Assembly: GCA_030432875.1 (NCBI GenBank)
Contig: JAUILP010000001.1
Location: 140,965-204,964, forward strand
Direction: 5' to 3'
DNA from: Oligoflexia bacterium
GTDB lineage: Bacteria > Bdellovibrionota_B > Oligoflexia > Oligoflexales > JAGOVF01
Length of the DNA: 64,000 bases
Position numbers and translations under genes: made by a program. This document shows positions 35,567-45,300 of this stretch, one piece after another (within the stretch, counting starts at the first letter, position 1; each line of letters opens with the position of its first letter). The notes beneath the pieces are model-generated. The model ran no database searches. It was not told the origin of the DNA and worked only from the letters and a program-made list of their open reading frames with translations.

Positions 35567-36058
35567 TCAGGAGGCTATATTAATCTTTCGTCTCGTATCT
35601 TTGGCTTTTTCGGAGCGGTGAAGATCAATTTTTAATACACCGTCCTTAAACTGCGCTTTTATCTTTTCTTTGTCTGCTTCGAAGGGAAGCGTCATCGTGC
35701 GCTGGAAAGAACCGTAGCTTGACTCCATATAATAACGGTCTTTTTCGCTGCCCTCACGTTCAAACTTTCGTTCACCTTTGAGGGTAAGGACGTTGTCATC
35801 TAAAAAAACTTCTACATCCTTTGCTGCCATCCCGGGAAGCTCAGCGGTCACCACTATTTCATTGTCAGCTTCGCGTACGTTGATTTTAGGCATAAACCTA
35901 TCTGTTGGTTCTGCCCCAATTTCCCCAAGGCCACGTATTGTCGGAAGATTTAAAAAATTTCCAAAGTAATCATCCATCAAGCGACTGACATTTGAAAAAG
36001 GATCTGACTCTCTTATGGTGGGCTGGCTGTTGCGCATTCTCCAAGGAATTATAGTCAT
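35567..36058 (-). CDS. Small heat shock protein (Hsp20/alpha-crystallin)
   Basis: A 163-residue ATP-independent holdase that binds unfolding proteins in the cytoplasm. Seen: an N-terminal region with SRLMDDYFGNFLNL, the alpha-crystallin domain (~55-150) with INVREADNEIVVTAELPGMA, LTLKGERKFE and RTMTLPFEADKEKIKA, and the GVLKIDL motif near its end. The C-terminal tail lacks a clear I-x-I motif, ending in RRKINIAS, where INI may serve. AAGGAGG precedes the ATG by seven bases. I see no CIRCE or ROSE element in the upstream gap. Confidence 0.93.
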   Translation of the reverse strand: MTIIPWRMRNSQPTIRESDPFSNVSRLMDDYFGNFLNLPTIRGLGEIGAEPTDRFMPKINVREADNEIVVTAELPGMAAKDVEVFLDDNVLTLKGERKFEREGSEKDRYYMESSYGSFQRTMTLPFEADKEKIKAQFKDGVLKIDLHRSEKAKDTRRKINIAS

Positions 36059-36368
36059 AAAATACCTCCTTTTCTATGCTGAAAAACTTAACCTGCACTC
36101 TAAGGAACAACAGTAATGTAATCACGATAGCTGCGCGGGCAAGGTTAAGGAGGCAATAAATATCAACTTAGTACTACTCTGTAAAATTGGCGATAACTAT
36201 GTTGCTCGCCCAGGAAAAATGCTCATTTAACCTAATGTAAACTCAGCTTTTCCTCCATCCTCGCGCATTGTTCTCGTCCAATTAACGGAGTAGTCTAAGA
36301 ATAGATAGCTTATTTTGGTTTTTGGGGTTACGGGAAATTAATTAAGATTCAAGAAAAAAATGCCGGTA
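36059..36368. other. 310-bp intergenic region containing a palindromic element
   Basis: This lies between the hsp20 start and the end of the phospholipase D gene. Its main content is the ~122-bp palindromic repeat at 36173-36294. The remaining bases show no gene. Confidence 0.6.
36173..36294. repeat. MITE/REP-like palindromic element, copy A
   Basis: Terminal inverted repeats ACTACTCTGTAAAATTGG (36173-36190) and CCAATTAACGGAGTAGT (36278-36294) enclose a core with smaller inverted pieces (GGAAAA/TTTTCC). The core is about 85-90 percent identical by eye to 63024-63131. It lies in a gap between genes and encodes no protein. The copies could be mobilised in trans by a transposase not in this window. 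Confidence 0.75.
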
Positions 36369-37805
36369 TTATAAGCAAAGCTCACCTAGATACTTTTTTT
36401 CCGTCTTATAGAAAACATCATCGATTTCGTCAAGGGTCATGGCAATGGGAGTAAAGGAACACTCTAGGCGTGTGTCAGTCTTGATGATTTCCTGGAGACT
36501 TCTTAGTTGATCTCTTCCTTGCTTCCAAATTTTATTAAAGTTTGCAGTATATTTTTTTACTAAGGTGGGATAGGTTCCCCCATCAATACGCAGGATATTT
36601 TCCATATAGTTATACTCCGCTGAGTAACTCCAGTTAAAAGTCCCTGTGTAAACTGTGCTGCGATCGATGATAAAATATTTGTGGTGCATTTGGTGTATTA
36701 AATTAGCGCTGTCTGATTTTGAAAAAAAATATTTTATGCGCAGGGCGATAGAATTTGGTTCATTTTTTGTGTTTTTATCAAGAAAGTATAGGTGATTGAC
36801 ATTTGTTGAGCAGGTTTTATCAAACTCATCCTCGCAAAGGGGCATATCTTTACGCATACTGCTTATGATTGAGGGATATTCGGTCTGATTGGATATGATT
36901 TTTATTTCCACACCCCGGCTATGAGCTCGCATCAAGGCGTTGTAAATGGGGAGTGAGCGAATACGGGTGGTGGCGATGAGGAGTTCACTCTTCGCGTTGT
37001 CGATTGTTTTAACAATTTCTCGAGTTAACGTATATCCTTCGATATCTGGTTTTGCGTGTATTGTCGGTCCTGAAAAATTGAAATTTTGCGAATTAAAAAA
37101 TCCGTCAAGAGGCTGTAATTCCTGGGAATAATTTACGGGAGAGATGGCGGTAATATCGGAAGCCTCAGGTTCCCATTCAACAGAATCAAATTCACTTTCA
37201 AAGTCAGTACAATTGCGCCACAAAAGCTCAAATTCGTCAAAAAATTCTTTAGTGACATGATCCGAATTTTCAATGAATAGTATGTTTTCATCATAGTTTG
37301 CTTCTGAGCTGCGATTCCAATTTGCTGAGCCTGTAATGACCACTTTTTTGCTAAAGTCTCGGTTATATAATATGCCGAATTTATGGTGCACCTGTCTCGA
37401 TGATTTGAGCCAACGAACTTGTATACCCATTTTTTCGAGTCTCACGGAGACTTTAGTGGCCAACACGGTGCCATAACCTTGAAAAATCATGCGTGGTTTT
37501 AAAAGACCGCTTTTGATACGTGCTTGCGTTTCAGGACTCAGAAAGGCTTTAATGACGGCGTTATTTTCATCAACCTCAAAGCTGTACATTGCAATATCTA
37601 CATAAGAATAAACGGGATCTTCTATATATGAACCAATACGAGAAAGGGTTTTATCATAAGGATGAAAAAGAACATAGGGTGTTGATTTGGCCCAAATCGA
37701 CTGGCTTGCCGTGGCAAACAATGCGGCAGAAAGAAAGGTCCAAAATATTTTTTTCAATGTGAGATAACGTCCAGCTGTCAGTTGAGTTTGCATTTGAAGG
37801 TCCAT
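36369..37805 (-). CDS. Secreted phospholipase D-like protein with two HKD-type motifs
   Basis: A 478-residue exported protein of the phospholipase D/nuclease superfamily. Seen: a signal peptide (residues ~18-40, ending SIWA), then two catalytic repeats. The first is VHHKFGILYN with VVITGSANWN; the second is MHHKYFIIDRSTVYTGTFNW. In the first motif the Asp that normally follows HxKx4 is replaced by Tyr. Each repeat has a downstream YDENIL or YNYMENIL segment. Reaction is hydrolysis of a phosphodiester, from lipid or nucleic acid; the substrate is not predictable. An ATG at 37793 is an alternative start. Confidence 0.83.
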   Translation of the reverse strand: MDLQMQTQLTAGRYLTLKKIFWTFLSAALFATASQSIWAKSTPYVLFHPYDKTLSRIGSYIEDPVYSYVDIAMYSFEVDENNAVIKAFLSPETQARIKSGLLKPRMIFQGYGTVLATKVSVRLEKMGIQVRWLKSSRQVHHKFGILYNRDFSKKVVITGSANWNRSSEANYDENILFIENSDHVTKEFFDEFELLWRNCTDFESEFDSVEWEPEASDITAISPVNYSQELQPLDGFFNSQNFNFSGPTIHAKPDIEGYTLTREIVKTIDNAKSELLIATTRIRSLPIYNALMRAHSRGVEIKIISNQTEYPSIISSMRKDMPLCEDEFDKTCSTNVNHLYFLDKNTKNEPNSIALRIKYFFSKSDSANLIHQMHHKYFIIDRSTVYTGTFNWSYSAEYNYMENILRIDGGTYPTLVKKYTANFNKIWKQGRDQLRSLQEIIKTDTRLECSFTPIAMTLDEIDDVFYKTEKKYLGELCL

Positions 37806-38141
37806 TTCTGCGACAAGGAGTGTATTTTGAAATTAATGCATGGTTGCATTACGGTACTTTAATAGAAGCTGTCGGGTTTACGGTTACAATTTTTTCAGCT
37901 AAGGTGCAAGAGAAAAACGGTCTAAACGAAGTAAACGGCCAAATGTGGTAATAGGATTTGGTGCGGTAAATGTTTAATATATGATAAGGACTCTTTGCTA
38001 AACATTTGGTTAAAAACAAGTAATTTAAATATGATGCGTGCATCAGTTTGGCACTATTTTAATCTTGATCTAGTGGCTCTGCTTAGGACACAGTAAATTT
38101 AGAGCTTTTTAAATTTTAATTTTGTCGGTAGCTTAAAGGAT
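37806..38141. other. 336-bp intergenic region
   Basis: This separates the phospholipase D gene from the divergent lipoprotein gene. It is AT-rich near 37950-38010. I see no gene and no clear operator. Confidence 0.45.
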
Positions 38142-39080
38142 ATGGTAAGACTTTCTATATATAAAATATGTCTTTATATTCTTCTTTCCGGTCTATCTTT
38201 AAGCGGATGTTCTTCCTGCTCAAAGCAGGCGGATCAGGAAACGAGCGGATTAGAGCTCGACAGCGCACTACCTCCACGTGCAAAGACGATGCTAACCGGA
38301 AGCGCCTTTATTAATAAAATTAGTCGCATGTCGATTAAAGAACGGGAGAAAGAAATCTTAAAGGAGATTTTAAAGGGAAATGTTCCTGCCTTTATGCGAG
38401 AACTTAAGCCGATCCTTCTTAGTGGGACTAATATCGCAGCAAAAAATAAAAAAAAAGCAACTATTTGGGTTATGCCTGATTATCTCGCGATAGGGAGTGA
38501 TGCAGATTATGTACGAGTCCCCATGAACCCTATTACGGCACAAATGATAGCGGACCGATTCGGATACAGTTTACCGACGCGCAAACTTGTTAATGAAATT
38601 TATAAGCAAGCACCCATAAAGCTCAAGCCTCAGCCTCTTCCCGCTAGCCAAAATATGGTTTCTGTTGCTTACTTTAGTAAACATAATACTTTGGTTAATC
38701 AGCAACTAGGAAGAGTTCCTAATCAAATCGTAGCGGGACATAAAAAAGATGTCGTCCTGAGTAACTTGCTCGCAAATCATCCGAGCAAGGTAGCGATATA
38801 TGGTTGGCACAAGAGTGCTTTATCCCCTATTCAGCCTCTCAGCACCGTGCATGGGATCAGATATGTTGATTATAGCCATGGTATTAGGTTAATAAAATCT
38901 AGAGTGTTACTGGACGGCAATAAAGTTGTGGATATTAAGAAGGCGTTTGCTGATCCTAACTACTATTCTTTGTTTAGTGATGAAGGACCTTTAAGGGTAA
39001 CAAAAATTAGTGGGGGCAGAACCATTACGCAAAGTTTTGAGCGCCCTAGCTATCAAAAACACGTTTCTGCAAAAAACTAA
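38142..39080 (+). CDS. Conserved lipoprotein of unknown function
   Basis: A 312-residue protein with a lipoprotein signal, lipobox LSGC, followed by CSSC-like cysteines. Seen: a helical segment (SIKEREKEILKEILKGNVPAF), then a core with VMPDYLAIGSDADYVRVPM, FGYSLPTRKLVNEIY, VAGHKKDVVLSN, KVAIYGWHKS, LSTVHG and YVDYSHGIRLI. The density of short polar motifs (DYLAIGSD, GWH, STVHG, YSHG) is what a catalytic core looks like, with Asp, His and Ser candidates. I recall similar secreted proteins in other bacteria but no assigned function. It probably faces the periplasm, tethered to a membrane. It converges with the next gene. Confidence 0.72.
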   Translation: MVRLSIYKICLYILLSGLSLSGCSSCSKQADQETSGLELDSALPPRAKTMLTGSAFINKISRMSIKEREKEILKEILKGNVPAFMRELKPILLSGTNIAAKNKKKATIWVMPDYLAIGSDADYVRVPMNPITAQMIADRFGYSLPTRKLVNEIYKQAPIKLKPQPLPASQNMVSVAYFSKHNTLVNQQLGRVPNQIVAGHKKDVVLSNLLANHPSKVAIYGWHKSALSPIQPLSTVHGIRYVDYSHGIRLIKSRVLLDGNKVVDIKKAFADPNYYSLFSDEGPLRVTKISGGRTITQSFERPSYQKHVSAKN

Positions 39081-39127
39081 AAAAAAATTTTTTGTGTTCG
39101 TATAAAACAAGCTGATTTATCAGAAGT

Positions 39128-40921
39128 CTATTCGTCTTTTCTATACACATAGAAAAAATCACGGTTGTCAGAAAAGTGTAAAAATCGCGCTAAAGTGAGC
39201 TCTGAAGTATCGTAATCAAGTACTTCCATCCCTTTTATGAGATATTCAATTTTAAAGGGGCGATCGCCTCTAGAGTACAGACCTAAATAGGTATGCTCCA
39301 AAGCATTCATATCCAAATGGAGGGCATAGTCACAGGAATATGACTGAAATACTCGTGCCATTGCATTGGGTGTTGCACTTGAAAAGTATCCAAAAATCAG
39401 GAAGTTGCGTCCATCTTTTTTTTGCAAGCAGATCCCAGCGCGTAAGGCTCGCTGTTTATTATCTATAGACCCTGACCAGTTACCCTCACCCCACATTTTG
39501 ACAAATTCTCCTGGTATGGGGATGTCTTTAGAATCAATGCCGTTAACTAAAGGCACGCCATTTTGTCTCGCATGTTTTATTTTGCCTAAAAGCGCTTCAT
39601 TATCCTCCTCAGCCCATGTCTTCATAACAATAGAATCATCTTGAGTAATAATTAAAGTCGCTAAATTTGGTTGTAGTTTGCTTAAAACGACGCCATGCTC
39701 AATAAAACCATAATGACTGCCGTTGTTAATGCGGCTCAATGGCCCCCATTTAAAGGCGCTATGGTTGCGTTTAAAGCCTGCGGCAAAAGTAGCTACCATA
39801 CGCGTGAGCAAATAGGGTGGAATTCTTCCCGTACCCACTAAGGGTTTAATCGTGCCAATGCCATCGGGGCCAGGGCGTTTACTTTTCTCTGCCGCTAAAG
39901 AGCGATCAGACCACTCTACGCTCGGGCTTTCTGTTCCAATACCATAACCCAATGAGAAGTTTTCTAGATCAAACGCGATAAGTGTTGCGGTTGCCCGTTC
40001 TTCTACACTATCTAGTGAACTAACTTTATCGGTATAAGAAGTTAATAGGTTTTTATCGATAAAGCTGGGTTTAATGGCGCTAACCCAAACACCCTCTGAT
40101 AAATTTGCTTGATACCATTTTCCAACTTCGAGTTGTTCACCGTTGAATCCTTTTACACTAATCCCTAAAAAATTATTTTCTAGGCCAATTTTTTCGGGGT
40201 TTTCAGCAATTTTGGCAGAGATAGGCTCCAAAGGTTGCGGCTGCTGATCAAGAGTGTTTTGAAGATTGATCGTGTTTTCCACATTTGTGCATTTTTCATA
40301 ACAGCTTGGTGGGAGATCACCAGTTACATTGCTTGATAGGGTAACTTCTTTTAAGGTGCTGGTTTCAGAATCTATGAGATATTTATCCTTTAAAAGAGTT
40401 TCTTTAATAAGGCTTGTTACCTCCTCTCCGTGCCAAATATAACTTCTAAGAAAGCCTGCAATCATTTCTTTTGTGCTTTGGCGGCCCTTAACGTGACCTC
40501 TGATATAGATTCTATTATCACATAGGGGAATATACGACTCGCCAGATTTTTCTGCCTGGGAAACTCGTTCAGCAATCCTTTCCGGAGTGATATCGCAGGC
40601 GAACATTTGGCCATTTTTAGTTATTTCCAGATAAAGGTCAGGCTTCTTCGATAAGGTTATCATTTGCTTTGTGGGCTGAGGATTTTCGAGATGATAGACC
40701 ACGCTTTTTTTTGAGGCTCTATAGGCATATAAAAACCAACTATTGATGGCAGGATTTAAATTGATAAGGGTTTGGCGTATAGTTAAACCTTTTATTTTTA
40801 GAGCTTTATGTTCTTTTTTAGCCGTGGTTTGCAAGTCAATAACGCTAAAACACCAGGCGCTTTGCGCGTAGAAACAGAGCAGGGTTAATAAGTACGGTAA
40901 ATGCTTTCTAAAAACGCTCAT
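39128..40921 (-). CDS. Secreted protein, possible phosphodiester glycosidase-like C-terminus
   Basis: A ~597-residue exported protein. I start at ATG 40921 because a clear signal peptide begins there (YLLTLLCFYAQSAWC); the longer frame uses a TTG at 40975. Seen: a polar N-terminal half with cysteines, then a C-terminal half (from ~residue 250) with GGHxG-free strands, IEHGVVLSKLQP, and near the end FSSATPNAMARVFQSYSCDYALHLDMNALEHTYLGLY. The last resembles the NLDGGGS-bearing end of phosphodiester glycosidases (NAGPA family) but lacks the GGGS. Function is therefore open. Confidence 0.6.
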   Translation of the reverse strand: MSVFRKHLPYLLTLLCFYAQSAWCFSVIDLQTTAKKEHKALKIKGLTIRQTLINLNPAINSWFLYAYRASKKSVVYHLENPQPTKQMITLSKKPDLYLEITKNGQMFACDITPERIAERVSQAEKSGESYIPLCDNRIYIRGHVKGRQSTKEMIAGFLRSYIWHGEEVTSLIKETLLKDKYLIDSETSTLKEVTLSSNVTGDLPPSCYEKCTNVENTINLQNTLDQQPQPLEPISAKIAENPEKIGLENNFLGISVKGFNGEQLEVGKWYQANLSEGVWVSAIKPSFIDKNLLTSYTDKVSSLDSVEERATATLIAFDLENFSLGYGIGTESPSVEWSDRSLAAEKSKRPGPDGIGTIKPLVGTGRIPPYLLTRMVATFAAGFKRNHSAFKWGPLSRINNGSHYGFIEHGVVLSKLQPNLATLIITQDDSIVMKTWAEEDNEALLGKIKHARQNGVPLVNGIDSKDIPIPGEFVKMWGEGNWSGSIDNKQRALRAGICLQKKDGRNFLIFGYFSSATPNAMARVFQSYSCDYALHLDMNALEHTYLGLYSRGDRPFKIEYLIKGMEVLDYDTSELTLARFLHFSDNRDFFYVYRKDE

Positions 40922-41250
40922 AAGGAATAAATGACCGCCTGTAAGATTTAAGATTAGTGTGTTTCTCTCCAACAATTGACCTGATTATCGGTAATTACTG
41001 ACGGAGTGTGAGGGATAATATTGTATTGTATTGAAATGATAGCTAAAAAAACATTGGGGCGTGTATTTTGATGTTTATTCAGCCTTGTTTTTTACCCAAA
41101 AGCCCTGCAACCCAGAGATTGGGGCTGGCGCATCTCAGAAGTATATAATCCATTATTGGCGCCAGACCTTTAAATACAAAATATGCCAAGACCCGCTAGC
41201 TATTTCTGATTATTTTTGCTACATAACTCTAAATTGATATAGGGATAATT

Positions 41251-42372
41251 ATGGAAAAATTTGGTTCCCTTATTTTAAATAATGGGGATGTATTTTCTGG
41301 GAGGCTGATAGGCGCGCCAGTACATTCTAGTGGCGAGATGGTTTTTACCACGGGGATGGTGGGCTATAGCGAAACGCTAACAGATCCATCCTATTTTGGT
41401 CAGATTATTATTTTTGCTTATCCCCTGATTGGTAATTATGGCATCCCCACTTTGCCCGAAGACCCAGGAGCGATTATTCCTGCAGGTTTTGAAAGTCGAA
41501 GCATTCATGCCGCGGGAGCTATTCTCGCCATGGACAGCCCAGAGGTATATCACTGGAACAGCATTGAGGCATTGGATCTGTGGCTGAAAAAATTTGGGGT
41601 CCCCTGTCTTGTCGGATTAGATACAAGGCATTTAATACAACTTACCCGTGATTTAAAATCACCTTTAGGGCGTATTGAGCCCAAAGAGCCAGAAGGTAAT
41701 AGGCGGCTGGGCGATAGTTTTTCCTTTGAGCTCGATAAGGAACATTTTTTTGATCCTGGCGACTTTAATGTTCTGCCTTATATCTCTAGTCATTCGAGAA
41801 AAATTTATGGCAAGGGGAAAAGGCGCGTAGCTCTTATTGACTGTGGCGTTAAGTGGAACATCATTAGGCAGCTCTTAGCTTTTGACTGCGAAGTTGAACT
41901 CATTCCTTGGGACACAGATTTAAAGACTGTCGATGCAAGTGGCTGGCTCATCAGCAATGGGCCAGGCGATCCTGAAAATACCGGCAATTTAATAAGCCAG
42001 GTAAAAAATCTGGTGGATGATGTGCGGCCCATTTTGGGCATTTGTCTTGGGCATCAGATTTTGTGTCTTGCTATAGGCTGCAAAACTCAAAAAATGGCAT
42101 TTGGCCATAGAAGCCATAATCAGCCAGTCCAGCTTTGCGGAACCCGCAAGGGGTTTATCACCAGCCAAAATCATGGGTATATGGTGCTTGAAGATTCGAT
42201 TCCCAACGAGTGGGATACATGGTTTATAAATGCAAATGACAAAACGATAGAAGGTATAAAACACCGATCTAAGCCTTTTTTTAGCTGTCAATTTCATCCC
42301 GAAGCCGCAGGTGGTCCTCGGGATACCGATTGGATTATAAGTGATTTTGTCGCCTGTCTTAAGGATCGCTAA
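41251..42372 (+). CDS. carA: Carbamoyl-phosphate synthase small subunit
   Basis: CarA is the glutaminase subunit that passes ammonia to CarB for carbamoyl phosphate, used in pyrimidine and arginine synthesis. Seen: the CarA N-terminal domain (SGEMVFTTGMVGYSETLTDPS), and a class I glutamine amidotransferase domain with the nucleophile in LGICLGHQI (C265), RSHNQPV, and the catalytic His-Glu in QFHPEA. It has 373 residues, a normal size. Its stop overlaps the carB start by one base (TAATG). I see no arginine or pyrimidine control element in the 275 bp upstream. Confidence 0.96.
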   Translation: MEKFGSLILNNGDVFSGRLIGAPVHSSGEMVFTTGMVGYSETLTDPSYFGQIIIFAYPLIGNYGIPTLPEDPGAIIPAGFESRSIHAAGAILAMDSPEVYHWNSIEALDLWLKKFGVPCLVGLDTRHLIQLTRDLKSPLGRIEPKEPEGNRRLGDSFSFELDKEHFFDPGDFNVLPYISSHSRKIYGKGKRRVALIDCGVKWNIIRQLLAFDCEVELIPWDTDLKTVDASGWLISNGPGDPENTGNLISQVKNLVDDVRPILGICLGHQILCLAIGCKTQKMAFGHRSHNQPVQLCGTRKGFITSQNHGYMVLEDSIPNEWDTWFINANDKTIEGIKHRSKPFFSCQFHPEAAGGPRDTDWIISDFVACLKDR

Positions 42373-45300
42373 TGCCATTACTTGAAATACTAAAGTCGAG
42401 TGGAGCGGGAAATGCACGTAAAAAAATTCTGATTCTCGGATCAGGTGGCCTTTCCATTGGTCAAGCGGGAGAGTTTGATTATTCTGGCACCCAAGCAATA
42501 AAATCCGTCGTGGAACAGGGGCTAGATGCTGTTGTTATTAACCCTAATATCGCTACCGTCCAAACAAATCCAAGCCCTCAAGTTAAAGTTTATTTATACC
42601 CAGTCACGCCAGAATGGGTAGAAAAAGTTATTAAGCAAGAGCGCCCGCAGGGGATTATGGCAGCCTTCGGCGGCCAAACAGCACTTAATTGTCTCGTCGC
42701 TTTAGATAAAAAGGGAATACTGGCCGAGTATGGCGTTGAGAACCTTGCGACCTGTGTTCGAAGCTTAGAGGTTTCTGAAGATCGCGATTTGTTTGCGGCT
42801 CAAATGCGCAAGATCGCAATACCGGTTCCGCCCAGTATTGCCTGCAATACCATCGAAGAAGCACGTAAGGCGGCAGAAGAGATAGGCTACCCCGTTATCA
42901 TTCGGGCGGCATACGCGCTTGGTGGATTAGGGAGCGGTTTTGCAGACAATGAAGACGAGCTCAACAAGCTTGCGAGACCCGCTTTAAGTTTGGCACCACA
43001 AATCCTCGTCGAAAAATCGCTAAAGGGTTGGAAAGAAGTTGAATATGAGGTTATGCGGGACCGTCAAGGAAATACTATTACCATATGCAATATGGAAAAC
43101 TTCGATCCTCTCGGAATTCATACTGGTGACTCAATAGTGGTCTGCCCAAGTCAGTCGTTGTCGGATGATGAATATCAAATACTACGTAACGCTTCAATTA
43201 AGATTATTAACTCACTTGATGTTGTGGGCGAGTGTAATGCCCAGTTTGCACTTAGTCCAGATTCGCTGGATTTTTATGTGATAGAAGTCAATGCACGGCT
43301 ATCAAGGTCTAGTGCGCTGGCAAGTAAATCAACGGGCTATCCGATAGCTTATATCGCGGCTAAAGTGATGCTTGGATTTGACCTTCTAGAAATCCGCAAT
43401 CCTGTTACGGGTGTGACTTGTGCCTTTACCGAGCCTGCTCTAGATTATATCACCGTAAAGATTCCTCGCTGGGATCTCACAAAGTTTCAAGGCGTATCGC
43501 GGTCCCTGGGTTCAACGATGAAGTCCGTGGGAGAAGTTATGGCGATTGGCCGAAATTTTCCCGAAGCTTTGCAAAAAGCGGTGCGCATGGTGACAGAACT
43601 TGGCTCGGGGCTTTCGCATGAGTTTACGACTCAACATAGTCTAGAACAGCTTTGGGGGGCTATTCAAAATCCAACAGACACACGTTTATTTAGCGTTATG
43701 GCGTGCTTGCGTCGGGGAATCGCTATTAACGAAATTCATGAGAAATCGCGCATTGATAAATGGTTTCTCAATCAGCTAAAAGTGATTGTGGATCTGGAAA
43801 ATTTACTGGTAAAAGAGAGTGAGAGCAGCGCGGTAGCAAATATTGATGATGTTGTTCATTATGTTTTTGATCATTATACGGCAGAAAAATGGTTGCGCTT
43901 TAAGCTCCTTGGTTTTAGCGATGAGCAGCTTGCCAGCATTTGCTTAGCTTCGCGTTTTAAAGAGGCATTTTCATGGTCCGATGCCCTCATTAAGAAGGCT
44001 TCTTTGGTGATTCGCGCTTTGCGCAAGGATAAGGGCGTGACACCGGTCGTCAAAAAAATCGACACGACAGCGGGAGAGTACCCCTCACCCTCAAATTATC
44101 TTTATTTAACGTACGGGGGAACAGTTCACGATGAGCTAACTCCCCTGCCGCCCAAGCCGACCGCAATAATTCTCGGGTGTGGTCCTTACCGAATTGGTAC
44201 GAGTGTTGAGTTTGATTGGTGTGCCGTGGGTGCGAGTCAAACGCTTAGGAAAAATTCTTGGAACAGCGTCATTATTAATTGCAATCCTGAAACAGTTTCT
44301 ACCGACTACAACACCTCAGATAAACTCTATTTTGAAGAAATTAGCTTGGAGCGGGTCCTAGATATTTATGAACTAGAATCACCGCAGGGCATCATTGCCT
44401 CAATGGGAGGTCAGACACCCAATAAGTTGGTTATTTCACTTGCTGAAGCAGGCGTGAAGCTTTTGGGTCATAGTCCCGCTAGTGTCGATGGAGCTGAAGA
44501 TAGGAATAAATTTTCTGCGTTGCTTGACCAGCTAGGCATAAGTCAGCCACGTTGGATAAACGCCGTTAACAAAGATGAAATTGAAGATTTCACTAATCTC
44601 GTTGGTTTTCCCGTGTTGGTGCGTCCCAGTTACGTTCTTTCCGGAGCTGCGATGCGTGTCGCTTATGACAAGGTGTCTTTAGCGAATTTTTTGGATGCGG
44701 CGGCAAAAATATCTAGCGATCATCCCGTAGTAATCAGTGAGTTTGTAGAAGGTGCACGGGAAATTGAGTTAGACGGGGTAGCGCATAATGGCAAGATAAT
44801 TTGTTCTGTCGTCGGCGAACATGTTGAAAATGCTGGTGTTCATTCTGGAGATGCTACTGTCGTGGTTCCCGCTCAAAAATTATATGTTGAAACAGTGCGG
44901 CAACTCAAAAAAGCGGCAAGCGCCATAGTCAAAGGGTTGGATCTAAACGGTCCTTTTAACATGCAGTTTTTGGCGCGTTCTAACCATATTATGGTAATAG
45001 AATGCAATGCCAGGGCTGCGAGAACCTTTCCGTTTGTTTCTAAAGTGACTGGGCTTGACTTTGCCTCTGTCGCGACTCAGGTCATGATGGGGCGGTCTCC
45101 TGGGATTATTAGTCGTAAAGAAGATGAGCTTCCCCATGTTGGCGTCAAAGCGGCGATGTTTAGTTTTACGCGGCTTCCCGGTGTCGATCCTATTTTGGGG
45201 GTTGAAATGGCTTCTACCGGTGAGGTTGGGTGCATTGGGCAAAACTTTGAGGAAGCCCTCCTTCTTGCTCTTGAGTCAACGCATATTGTGGGGCCGAAAA

